Shown one piece after another: positions 55,505-64,000 of a stretch of 64,000 nucleotides of DNA. Each line of letters starts with the position of its first letter. Position 1 is the stretch's first letter. A program made the position numbers and the translations under genes. The notes beneath the pieces were generated by a model. That model was not told the DNA's origin. It ran no database searches and saw only the letters and a list, made by a program, of their open reading frames with translations. This stretch comes from Spirochaetales bacterium (lineage in GTDB: Bacteria; Spirochaetota; Spirochaetia; Treponematales; Treponemataceae): contig QKAR01000009.1 in NCBI GenBank assembly GCA_003246335.1, positions 18,368 to 82,367 of the forward strand, written 5' to 3'.

Positions 55505-56358
55505 CCTGTAAGCTCAACCTTCATTTGAGGGTGTTGGGGAAACGACCAGACGGGTTTCATGGTATTGAAAGCGTCTTTCAGCTCATTTCGCTTTCCGACG
55601 AACTGGAAATCGAGTTGGGCGGGCCGGATAGTTCGTGCGCGATTGAATGCGTCGGCATGGATCTGCCGAACGAGAATACGATTGCCGCCGCCGTCGAGCG
55701 GATGCGCTCGTTGACGGGCATCACGTCCGGGATTCGCGTTCGCGTGGTAAAAAACGTGCCTTCGGGCGCTGGCTTAGGCGGAGGTTCTTCCGACGCGGCG
55801 GCGACGCTCGTTGCGCTTGATCGTCTCTGGGGCGCGAATCTTTCAAAGGATTCTCTTTTGGCGGCGGCCGCGTCCATTGGCAGCGATGTTCCGTTTTTTC
55901 TGTTCGGCGGAGCGGCCATAGTAACGGGTCGGGGCGAGAAAATCGTTCCGATTCAGGCTCGATCGGATTTGTTCGGCGTGTTAATTTGGCCGGGCGTCGC
56001 GAGCCCTACGGGTGCCGCATACGGATTAGTGGATAAAGCCCGGTTACGAGGGTTTGAACGCGAAATCGACTGGCCTTGCGTCGACGATCTCGCGGAAATG
56101 TATCGATCGCCTGTCTCGGAATGGAAATTCCGGAACAGTTTTACTGCTCCCGTCGAGACGGTACTGCCGTCGATTCGGGAAGCGCGCCTGGCGCTGCGCG
56201 ATAGCGGCGCCGTGTACGCGGAGATGAGCGGTTCCGGCTCGTCGGTTTTTGGTCTTTTTGAGACCGAATCGGCGGCCAAAATCGCCCAAAAAGCGCTTTC
56301 CTCGCGATGGGAAAGGTGCGTTCAGTTTCTTTTGCTTGCGTCCTCGCAAATGCAGTAG
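55477..56358 (+). CDS. ispE: 4-diphosphocytidyl-2-C-methyl-D-erythritol kinase
   Basis: [67 protein letters not shown]. Confidence 0.95.
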   Translation: [293 protein letters not shown]

Positions 56359-56422
56359 TACAATGATACCACGGGTATATCGCGTGGCCTAATGTTTCTA
56401 CTGCATTAAGGAGAATAAAAGT

Positions 56423-56713
56423 ATGGAGATAACTGATATCCGTATCAGGAAGGTTACAACTGAGGGCAAACTGAAGGCGTATGTAACCGTTACGTTCGAT
56501 AATTGCTTCGTGATCCACAACGTGAAGATCATCGAAGGAAAAACCGGAATGTTTATCGCGATGCCCAGTCGCAAAATTCGGACCGGCGAATATAAGGACG
56601 TAGCGCACCCGATTTGTCCGGATTTTCGGACTCGGTTGCAAGATAGGGTTTTGGCCGAATTTGCGGCCGGTAACATTGAAGAAACAGTAGCGGCCGATCC
56701 GGCGGACTTATAG
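56423..56713 (+). CDS. spoVG: SpoVG family protein
   Basis: MEITDIRIRKVTTEGKLKAYVTVTFDNCFVIHNVKIIEGKTGMFIAMPSRKIRTGEYKDVAHPI. Confidence 0.96.
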   Translation: MEITDIRIRKVTTEGKLKAYVTVTFDNCFVIHNVKIIEGKTGMFIAMPSRKIRTGEYKDVAHPICPDFRTRLQDRVLAEFAAGNIEETVAADPADL

Positions 56714-56762
56714 CGTTTATTTCGCGTCCCCGAATCCACCGCTCTGTGGATTATATTTTTAT

Positions 56763-56835
56763 TGGGACGTCGTCAAGCGGTAAGACAACGGGTTTTGATC
56801 CCGTCATCCCGCAGGTTCGAATCCTGCCGTCCCAG
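56763..56835 (+). tRNA. tRNA-Gln (TTG)
   Basis: tgggacg...cgtccca acceptor, anticodon loop ttTTGat in acggg/cccgt stem, T-arm gcaggttcgaatcctgc; CCA not encoded. Confidence 0.95.
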
Positions 56836-56939
56836 CTTACGCAGGCCCATCGCGAACGCGAATGGCCTCAATTTATCATGCGCGCTCAGATCCCGGGTTC
56901 GTTCTTGGGGAAGGGGTTCGTTATGAAGGAGTTTTTACA

Positions 56940-57584
56940 ATGGATCAGAAACAGTTAAACGCGACTACTCGCACCACCACCGGAAAAGGCGCCGCGAAGC
57001 GCCTTCGCGCCACTGGCCGCCTTCCCGCCGTCATGTACGACGGCAAAGGCACGTCGACCATGATCGATATCGACGACGCGGAGTTCGGCAAGCTTTTTCA
57101 TAGCATCACCGAGAGTACTCTTATCGATATCAAGCTCGATGGGGCCAAAGATATCATCGCGTTCGTGAAAGACGTACAGTACGACATCATCGCAGACAAG
57201 GTAAAACACATCGATTTTTACGAAGTCGAGCCCGGCAAAATGCTCCGCACGAAAATTTCCCTCAAGCTCGTCGGTTCCCCCGAAGCCGTTCGCTCCGGCG
57301 CGGTTCTCGAAGCCGGCACGTCCGAGGTTGAGGTTGAGTGCTTGCCGAAAGACCTGCCCGCTCGCTTGACCGTGGACGTCAGCGCGCTTCAGGTTAACCA
57401 CTCGATTCACATTAAGGACATCGCGGTGGGAACCGGCGTGAAAATCCTCTCCGATCCCCATAAGACCGTTGCGACCCTGAAATTCGCGCGAAGTGACGCG
57501 CCTGCCGCCGCTGAAGCCGCCGCTCCCGCGGCCGGTGCCGCCCCTGCGGCCGCAGCTCCCGCGGCAGCGCCCGCCAAGAAATAA
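56940..57584 (+). CDS. rplY: 50S ribosomal protein L25/general stress protein Ctc
   Basis: NATTRTTTGKGAAKRLRATGRLPAVMYDGKGTSTMIDIDDAEFGKL; TL5-type C-terminal domain; Ala/Pro-rich tail; AAGGAG RBS. Confidence 0.93.
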   Translation: MDQKQLNATTRTTTGKGAAKRLRATGRLPAVMYDGKGTSTMIDIDDAEFGKLFHSITESTLIDIKLDGAKDIIAFVKDVQYDIIADKVKHIDFYEVEPGKMLRTKISLKLVGSPEAVRSGAVLEAGTSEVEVECLPKDLPARLTVDVSALQVNHSIHIKDIAVGTGVKILSDPHKTVATLKFARSDAPAAAEAAAPAAGAAPAAAAPAAAPAKK

Positions 57585-57609
57585 CTCGGCGGATCGTATC
57601 TTCAAACAG

Positions 57610-57648
57610 CCCTTGAGCGAGCTTTTGCCCGCCCAAGGGTTTTTTTTT
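57610..57648 (+). terminator. Rho-independent terminator after rplY
   Basis: cccttgagcg...cgcccaaggg then ttttttttt. Confidence 0.65.
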
Positions 57649-57665
57649 GCGATGGAGGAAAGCCG

Positions 57666-59009
57666 ATGGGTGAGGGTGCGCGATCGAAATGTCATTCTTT
57701 TCTCGAGAGCATTCAGGACGAGATTTCCGACAAGACCCTTTTGCTCGCCGTCTCGGGCGGTTCTGACTCCGTCGCCTTGCTCGCGTTGCTCCATTCATTT
57801 CTCGGGGAATTTCGCTACGCCCTGCGGGTAATCACGGTAGACCATCGCTTGCGCGCGGCGAGCGAAAGTTCCGGCGACGCGCGGTTCGTCGAAGCGCTCT
57901 GCGCGGGTCTGAACCCGCCCGTGCCCTGCGTCATCGCCGACCTTGGCGATGGTTCCGTCCTGGCCGAGGCAAAGCGTCGCGGGCGGGGAATCGAGGAAGC
58001 CGCGCGATTTTTGCGCTACGCCGCCTTGAGCCGCGAGGCCGAAAAAGTCGGCGCCGCCTGCGCGATGACCGCGCACACGCGCGACGATTTAGCCGAGACG
58101 ATCCTTATGCGTTTTTTTCAAGGTTCGTCGGGTGGGCCGCTTTCCGGCATTCGATCCCGGCGGGGCATTTTCGTCCGGCCCTTACTCGATTGCTCGCGCG
58201 AGGAGCTTCGTGAATTTCTGCGAACGGCGCACGTCGCTTGGCGCGAAGACTCGACGAACGCGAGCGACGCGTATTTGCGCAATAGAATACGGCTCAGGAT
58301 CGTGCCCCAGCTCCAAAAATACCTGCCGGGCTGGCTTACGGGAATTCGCCATGGGGCGGAACGGGCGGCGATCGACGAGGATTTCATACGGTCGTTTCCG
58401 GTAGTTCCCTGGACGGAGATCGGGGAGCGGCTTGAGCTGCCCGGTTCCTCGTGGTTTGCCCTTCACCCTGCGGTACGATTGCGGCTTTTAACCGATGGGT
58501 TGCGCTCGCTGTCGCGGCTTTTCGTCGCCTCGGGACGCGTTTTTCCGCGCGTTTCCGGCGCCTATCTTTTGACGCTCGCTCGCCTCTCGCGCGAACAGGC
58601 GAGTCGTGGGCATCGCTCTAACGGTTTGGCGTTCGGCGTCTCCGGCGACGCTGTTTTTTGGGAAGCTGATATTGTGCATAACGATAAAAGCGGGTATCTT
58701 GTATGTGTAAGCCGCGCAGGGACGTATGAATTGCCGATTGGCGCGGTTCGGGTAACCCAAGAGCCCGATGGGGCCTATGTCGATGGGAAACTTGGACCGT
58801 TTCAGCTGCCGGTTATCGTTCGTTCGCGCGTCCTGGGCGACTGGGTTCGCGCGCGGGATGGCGGCAAAAAAACGTTAAAAAAACTCATGAACGATTGGTC
58901 TATACCGACGGAGACCCGCGACCGTATTCCGCTCGTCGAGCGAGAAGGCGCAATTCTGGCGGTTTACGGGAGTTATTTCGGGTATAAAGACTGGCTCGTT
59001 CGGAAATAG
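57666..59009 (+). CDS. tilS: tRNA(Ile)-lysidine synthase
   Basis: LLLAVSGGSDSVALLALLHSFLGEFRYALRVITVDHRLRAASE; MTAHTRDDLAETILMRFFQGSSGGPLSGI. Confidence 0.93.
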   Translation: MGEGARSKCHSFLESIQDEISDKTLLLAVSGGSDSVALLALLHSFLGEFRYALRVITVDHRLRAASESSGDARFVEALCAGLNPPVPCVIADLGDGSVLAEAKRRGRGIEEAARFLRYAALSREAEKVGAACAMTAHTRDDLAETILMRFFQGSSGGPLSGIRSRRGIFVRPLLDCSREELREFLRTAHVAWREDSTNASDAYLRNRIRLRIVPQLQKYLPGWLTGIRHGAERAAIDEDFIRSFPVVPWTEIGERLELPGSSWFALHPAVRLRLLTDGLRSLSRLFVASGRVFPRVSGAYLLTLARLSREQASRGHRSNGLAFGVSGDAVFWEADIVHNDKSGYLVCVSRAGTYELPIGAVRVTQEPDGAYVDGKLGPFQLPVIVRSRVLGDWVRARDGGKKTLKKLMNDWSIPTETRDRIPLVEREGAILAVYGSYFGYKDWLVRK

Positions 59010-59017
59010 AGGACTCA

Positions 59018-60985
59018 ATGGCTCAAAACGATTCCGACAACAGACACCAGACGCCTAAGGCGAATCCTTCCGCGGGAAAATTCGGCTTGGTGTTTTTTCT
59101 CCTCGTTCTCGGCATATTCCTTTTCGTGCTCCTATCGCCTCCGCGCGATGGATCGGGACAAGAAATCTCCTATACGGAATTCGTCGCGCGCGTTTCCCAG
59201 GGGCAAGTGGAATCGGTTAGAATCGTCAACAATAGAAAAATAAACGGCGTTTTACGCGACGTACGCAATCAAGACGGCCTTTTTTTCACGTATATTCCGT
59301 ATACCGACGCCTCGTTGATGGAATTGCTTGCGGCCCATAACGTTCGGGTAACCGGCGGTGAGGAAGGCCAGTCGGTGTGGTTTTACGTCTTGCAGTTCGC
59401 CCCGACCCTTCTTCTTATCGTTTTCTTGGTAATCATGATGCGGCAGACCCAAGGCCAAGGCAATAAGGCCTTTCAGTTTGGGAAAAGCCAGGCGCATCGG
59501 TATGAAGGCTCGAAAAAAATATCGTTCGCAGACGTCGCCGGGCAAGAAGAGGCGAAGCACGAATTGCAGGAAGTCGTCGAATTCCTGAAGAATCCCCAAA
59601 AATTCGTTAAAATGGGCGCGCGTATCCCGAAAGGCGTTTTACTCGTCGGCATGCCGGGGACGGGAAAGACGATGCTTGCCCGAGCCGTCGCCGGCGAGGC
59701 CGGCGTCGCGTATTTTAATATTTCCGGAAGCGATTTCGTCGAGATGTTCGTCGGCGTCGGCGCGAGCCGCGTTCGAGACCTTTTCGAGCAGGGCAGAAAA
59801 AACGCGCCGTGCATCATTTTTATCGATGAGCTGGACGCAGTCGGCCGCACGCGCGGCGCCGGATACGGCGGCGGGCACGACGAGCGGGAGCAAACCCTCA
59901 ATCAAATGCTCGTCGAAATGGACGGCTTCGAGACGAAAGACGGCGTTATCATACTCGCTGCGACGAATCGTCCCGACGTCCTTGATCCCGCCCTGTTGCG
60001 GCCCGGCCGATTTGACCGCCAAGTCGTCGTCGCGATGCCCGATATTAAAGAGCGCGAGGCCATCCTTAGGATTCACGCGGCGAAAATACCGCTTGACGGC
60101 GGCGTCGATCTCAAGCACTTTGCCCGCGCGACGCCCGGCATGAGCGGCGCGGATCTCGCGAACCTCGTGAACGAGGCGGTTCTCTTCGCCGCGCGAAAAG
60201 ATAAATCGAAGGTCGAGGTCGACGATTTTGAGGAAGCGCGCGATAAGCTGCTTATGGGCGTCGCCCGCCGCTCGATGGTCATGCCGGAAAAAGACCGCCG
60301 CATGACCGCCGTTCACGAGTCGGGTCACGCGCTCCTTCATTATTACCTGAAAGACGCCGACCCATTGCATAAAGTGACCATCATCCCGCGTGGCCAGGCC
60401 CTCGGCCTCGCCATTTCGCTTCCCGAGGCCGATTCCTATTCCCGCACGCGCGGTTGGCTTAAGGATCGCATCTGCATCTGCTACGGAGGTTACGTGGCGG
60501 AGACCTTGGTGTACGGCGAGACGACGACCGGCACGAAGCAGGATTTGCAGATGGCTACCGATATCGCGCGAAAAATGGTGTGCGAGTACGGTATGTCGGA
60601 ATCCGTCGGACCCATTTCCTTTGGGCAGGAAGACGAGCCCATATTCATTGGCAAGGAAATCGCGCGGCACAAGGACTATTCGGAGGAAACGGCGCACGCG
60701 ATCGATAGCTCCATTCGCGGGATACTCGATGATATGCGAGTCCTCGCGGAGAGGATAATCGGGGAACATCGGGGCGAGCTCGACTTGCTGACGAAAGAGC
60801 TGCTCGCGAAAGAGACGCTCGACGACGCCGAAGTGCGCGTTCTTCTCGGTTTGCCCCCCGCGAAGGACCTTCGCGGGGTCGCGGTGGTCGATTCTTCTTC
60901 AGAAAATCCCGTCGCGAACGCGACGGCATCCCTCCCTTCGGGCGAGATAAGCGACCAAAACGGGCCGGAGGGATCCGGGGCGTGA
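59018..60985 (+). CDS. ftsH: ATP-dependent zinc metalloprotease FtsH
   Basis: [62 protein letters not shown] zinc site. Confidence 0.97.
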   Translation: MAQNDSDNRHQTPKANPSAGKFGLVFFLLVLGIFLFVLLSPPRDGSGQEISYTEFVARVSQGQVESVRIVNNRKINGVLRDVRNQDGLFFTYIPYTDASLMELLAAHNVRVTGGEEGQSVWFYVLQFAPTLLLIVFLVIMMRQTQGQGNKAFQFGKSQAHRYEGSKKISFADVAGQEEAKHELQEVVEFLKNPQKFVKMGARIPKGVLLVGMPGTGKTMLARAVAGEAGVAYFNISGSDFVEMFVGVGASRVRDLFEQGRKNAPCIIFIDELDAVGRTRGAGYGGGHDEREQTLNQMLVEMDGFETKDGVIILAATNRPDVLDPALLRPGRFDRQVVVAMPDIKEREAILRIHAAKIPLDGGVDLKHFARATPGMSGADLANLVNEAVLFAARKDKSKVEVDDFEEARDKLLMGVARRSMVMPEKDRRMTAVHESGHALLHYYLKDADPLHKVTIIPRGQALGLAISLPEADSYSRTRGWLKDRICICYGGYVAETLVYGETTTGTKQDLQMATDIARKMVCEYGMSESVGPISFGQEDEPIFIGKEIARHKDYSEETAHAIDSSIRGILDDMRVLAERIIGEHRGELDLLTKELLAKETLDDAEVRVLLGLPPAKDLRGVAVVDSSSENPVANATASLPSGEISDQNGPEGSGA

Positions 60986-62943
60986 AAAAAATCGCGCGTT
61001 TTATATGCATGTTTTTTTTCGCGTGTATTCCACTCCTTTCGGCGCGGGCGGAAGACCTTCCGCCTAAATCCGTCAATTCAGCGGCGGCTATCCGCGCCCT
61101 CTCTCGCTCCGCCGATTTTCTGGCCGCCCGCGATTGGGCCGACGCCGCGTTTGAGGCCCAGCTCGGGCATTCTTATGATCCCTCTCTCGCGGATTTTCCC
61201 TACGTCGAGGCGTTAAGCCTCGTCGGGCAAAAAGCGAGCCGAGCCGAAATCCTCCAGAAAGCGCAAGAATCTCTCACCGCGGGCCTCGTTTGGCGATCTT
61301 ATTCGAGAAACGACGCGATTATTCTGCGCGCCCGCCTCGAGGCCGAGACTATCGATTACGCCGGCGCTCTTTCGACCCTCGCTTCGTTGCGCGGCGGCGA
61401 AAACTCAGATGCCGTATCGGTGCGCATTCTCTCGCTATACGGGCTCGGTCGCGTCGCCGAGGCGCGGAAACTCGTCGCGTCTTCCTTGGAAAAATGGCCT
61501 TTTGACCCGAAATTCGCCCGAGTCTTCCTTGTTCGCGAGGCGTCCCTTACCCCGGACGAGGCAAGCCTCGCGATTGCCGCAACCATCCTTTCGCGGCTGT
61601 ATCTTTGGGAGAACGAGGATCGCGAACTGTTGCTTCTCGCCGTTCCCTTCGAGACCGACCCGGACTCTCGCGATAGAAACATCCGTACCTACCGGGGCAT
61701 GGGCGCCCGCGACCCGGGTGAGGGCAACTCTTTCGTTCCCGTTCCGGCCTCGGCTCTCGCGGCCCTTGAGTACGGGGCCCTCGACGAGGAATCCGCAGCC
61801 GCGGAAATTCTCTCGAATGCGGCGTCCGGCATACGCCTCAGCGACCTTGAGTCCCTGTGCCGCTTGGTCGGCAAAGCAACCGTTCGGGCTACGATAGCCG
61901 AAACGCTCAAATCCTACGACGGCATCATCGTCGACGACGCGAATCGGGACGGCATCGACGACTCCTGGGTTCGCTATCGACTGGGGCGCCCGCAGTTGGC
62001 GCGGTTCGATAAAAATCAGGACGGAAAGATCGATTACGAGGTTTCTTGCGATATCGGCAGACCCACGGAAATAGCGGTCGGTTCGGCCGAAACCGTCATA
62101 TTCGACGCGTATCCCGACGTGAAGACGGTCAGAGACGGGGCGAGGGAATACGCCCTACGGCCGTTGGCGCTTTCGTGGGCTCCCGTCGCGTGGGTTCGAG
62201 AGGGCTTGCGGCTGGCGGGAGTGGACTTTTTCGCGTTAAAGTTAACCGGCACCGATGTTCCGCTTACGGAACGGTTGCTCGTGAGCTCGTCCGCGTATTT
62301 TACCGAAGCCGATGGAGCGCGCGGCGAGAAACGCGTCTCGCTTGAGCGCGGCACGCCCATTTCCTCCGAAACCCGCGATTCCGGTAGGCTCGTCGCGAAG
62401 ACGACGTATCGAAAAGGATTCCCCTCCTCGACGGTAGCCGATCGCGACGGAGACGGCTATTTTGAGACGAGTACGGAGTACGACTCGAGCGGAGTCGTTC
62501 GTTCGGTCGCGGTAGACCGAAACGCCGACCGAGCCATCGAATATCGCGAGGACTACGGAGTCGACGGTTCGGTGACTCGTCGCTGGGACTCCGACGAGGA
62601 CGGCGTATTCGAGATTTCGCAGGTAGCGGCTTCGGACGGCACGGTTCGCACGCGATGGGTCCATCCCATCACGGGTATGCCCGTAACGCTCACCGTCGAG
62701 GGCGGATCGCCGCGTTCGATAGAGTACGCGGGTAAAACCATCCCCGTCGTCCGAGATCCCATTGAGGCTCTCTATTGGGTTCGCGCAATTCCCTCGGGGT
62801 CTCGCGCGGCCGCGAAGAAAATCGTCTCTTCCTTTAACCCTGAGGACCCTTCGGTTGTTACGTTACGAATGAACCTAAACGGCGCGACGCTTTTCGCGAT
62901 TCGCACCGGTGGCCTGATTTTTGCGGAGTTGCTTGATGAGTGA
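60982..62943 (+). CDS. Hypothetical secreted protein with TPR-like N-terminus and Asp-rich (EF-hand/TSP3-like) repeats
   Basis: Signal peptide; VDDANRDGIDDSWVRYRLGRPQLARFDKNQDGKIDYE; ADRDGDGYFETSTEYD; WDSDEDGVFEISQ. Confidence 0.75.
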   Translation: MKKIARFICMFFFACIPLLSARAEDLPPKSVNSAAAIRALSRSADFLAARDWADAAFEAQLGHSYDPSLADFPYVEALSLVGQKASRAEILQKAQESLTAGLVWRSYSRNDAIILRARLEAETIDYAGALSTLASLRGGENSDAVSVRILSLYGLGRVAEARKLVASSLEKWPFDPKFARVFLVREASLTPDEASLAIAATILSRLYLWENEDRELLLLAVPFETDPDSRDRNIRTYRGMGARDPGEGNSFVPVPASALAALEYGALDEESAAAEILSNAASGIRLSDLESLCRLVGKATVRATIAETLKSYDGIIVDDANRDGIDDSWVRYRLGRPQLARFDKNQDGKIDYEVSCDIGRPTEIAVGSAETVIFDAYPDVKTVRDGAREYALRPLALSWAPVAWVREGLRLAGVDFFALKLTGTDVPLTERLLVSSSAYFTEADGARGEKRVSLERGTPISSETRDSGRLVAKTTYRKGFPSSTVADRDGDGYFETSTEYDSSGVVRSVAVDRNADRAIEYREDYGVDGSVTRRWDSDEDGVFEISQVAASDGTVRTRWVHPITGMPVTLTVEGGSPRSIEYAGKTIPVVRDPIEALYWVRAIPSGSRAAAKKIVSSFNPEDPSVVTLRMNLNGATLFAIRTGGLIFAELLDE

Positions 62944-64000
62944 ACACAGCCGAAATATGATGCTCCTTGGATTCGCGGTCCTCTCGTTTGTTGGGTGCAC
63001 GACGACGAAGAACGTCGTCGCGGTCGATTACTCGACCGAGCGAAGCGTTCGATACGAGATAGAAGCGGCGCGCGCGATTCTCGCGAAAGATTCGGTCGCG
63101 GCGCTGGCGCGCGCGTGGGCTATTCGGGATAACGCCGGCGACAGCGCCGAGGTCGACGCGCTATATAGCGAGTCGAGCGAGAAAGTTCGGCAGGAATTTA
63201 AGGCCGACGTAGACTCCGGTCGGTGGGCGAACGCCACCTCGCTCTATAAATCGCTTTCTGCCCTGTCGTTGCGAACGGAAGGGTGGGACGCGGAATCCCT
63301 CGCGGTCGCGCTCCGGAAATCTTGGGTCGATCAGGGAAACAGAACGCTCGCGGAAATGAGCAGCGTGCAGGCCTCAACCCCCGCAGACGAGGCGCCGTCG
63401 TCCGGGATCGTGTCCAGTATGATTAAGGGCACGGTTACCGTTTGGGTCGATCGCGGCTTGCGCGTGGAAAACGGCATCGGTTACGCCGACCGGGTTATCG
63501 GCTCCGGCTTTTTTATCGACGACCGCGGTTATTTCGTTACGAACTATCACGTCATTCAAAGCGAGGTAGACCCTAAGTACGAGGGCTATTCTCGGCTTTT
63601 CATCAAGCTCCCCTCCGATACCGATAGCCGCATTCCTGCGAAAGTCATCGGCTGGGACCCCGTGCTCGACCTCGCGCTCGTCAAGACCGAAGTGACCCCC
63701 GCGGCGGTATTTCAGCTGGGATCGTCGCAGGACTTAAAAGTCGGTACGCGCATTTACGCGATCGGTTCGCCCGCCGGTCTTGAGCAGACGCTTACTTCCG
63801 GCATCGTTTCGGCTAAAAACCGACGCTTGCTGTCGCTCGGCGACGTTTTGCAAATTGACGCGCCGATCAATCACGGTAACTCCGGGGGACCCATCGTCGA
63901 CGAGGCGGGCCGCGTGCAGGCGGTCGTCTTCGCGGGCATCGAATCATACGAGGGGCTGAATTTCGCCATACCGATAGAGCTTCTTCGGGTTATCCTTCCG
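62936..64000 (+). CDS. Trypsin-like (S1C/HtrA-type) serine protease, probable lipoprotein; 3' end beyond the window
   Basis: Translated by hand: MSEHSRNMMLLGFAVLSFVGCTTTKNV (lipobox); catalytic contexts VTNYHVIQ, LDLALVK, INHGNSGGPIVD; ATGAGTGA overlap with the preceding gene. Confidence 0.88.
   Translation, partial: MSEHSRNMMLLGFAVLSFVGCTTTKNVVAVDYSTERSVRYEIEAARAILAKDSVAALARAWAIRDNAGDSAEVDALYSESSEKVRQEFKADVDSGRWANATSLYKSLSALSLRTEGWDAESLAVALRKSWVDQGNRTLAEMSSVQASTPADEAPSSGIVSSMIKGTVTVWVDRGLRVENGIGYADRVIGSGFFIDDRGYFVTNYHVIQSEVDPKYEGYSRLFIKLPSDTDSRIPAKVIGWDPVLDLALVKTEVTPAAVFQLGSSQDLKVGTRIYAIGSPAGLEQTLTSGIVSAKNRRLLSLGDVLQIDAPINHGNSGGPIVDEAGRVQAVVFAGIESYEGLNFAIPIELLRVILP

Overview
The window is a 64 kb, GC-rich, densely coding bacterial chromosome segment. 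Its gene content fits a spirochaete-like bacterium: many beta-barrel outer-membrane proteins, a bactofilin, TPR proteins, SpoVG and MtaB. The lineage is inferred, not searched. Housekeeping genes dominate: gltX, glyS, nadE, tyrS, ldh, a class A PBP, pta, gap, tyrA-like, mtaB, rplU-prp-rpmA-obgE-nadD-yqeK-LCP-rsfS, ispE, spoVG, rplY, tilS and ftsH. Two tRNAs are present (Lys-TTT and Gln-TTG). There is also a two-component system divergent from a TolC/MFP/RND/PG0541-like operon, an ogt-alkA pair, and a large CoADR-rhodanese-TusA-DsrE fusion downstream of a MarR regulator. I found no transposase, integrase, prophage, rRNA operon or CRISPR array. The least explained items are: (1) 108-bp tandem repeats after pta that carry copies of the pta 3' end, with a swapped hairpin in the gene-proximal unit; (2) a 326-bp direct duplication of the 5' part of a DUF3943-like gene, giving a pseudogene with an in-frame stop; (3) hairpin-rich intergenic regions near 24.3 and 37.0-37.3 kb; (4) a Prp protease next to an L27 that lacks the cleavable N-terminal extension; (5) a palindromic operator candidate at the MarR/CoADR operon. 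I see no clear, wholly new multi-gene system. All family calls were made by reading the translations, without database searches.
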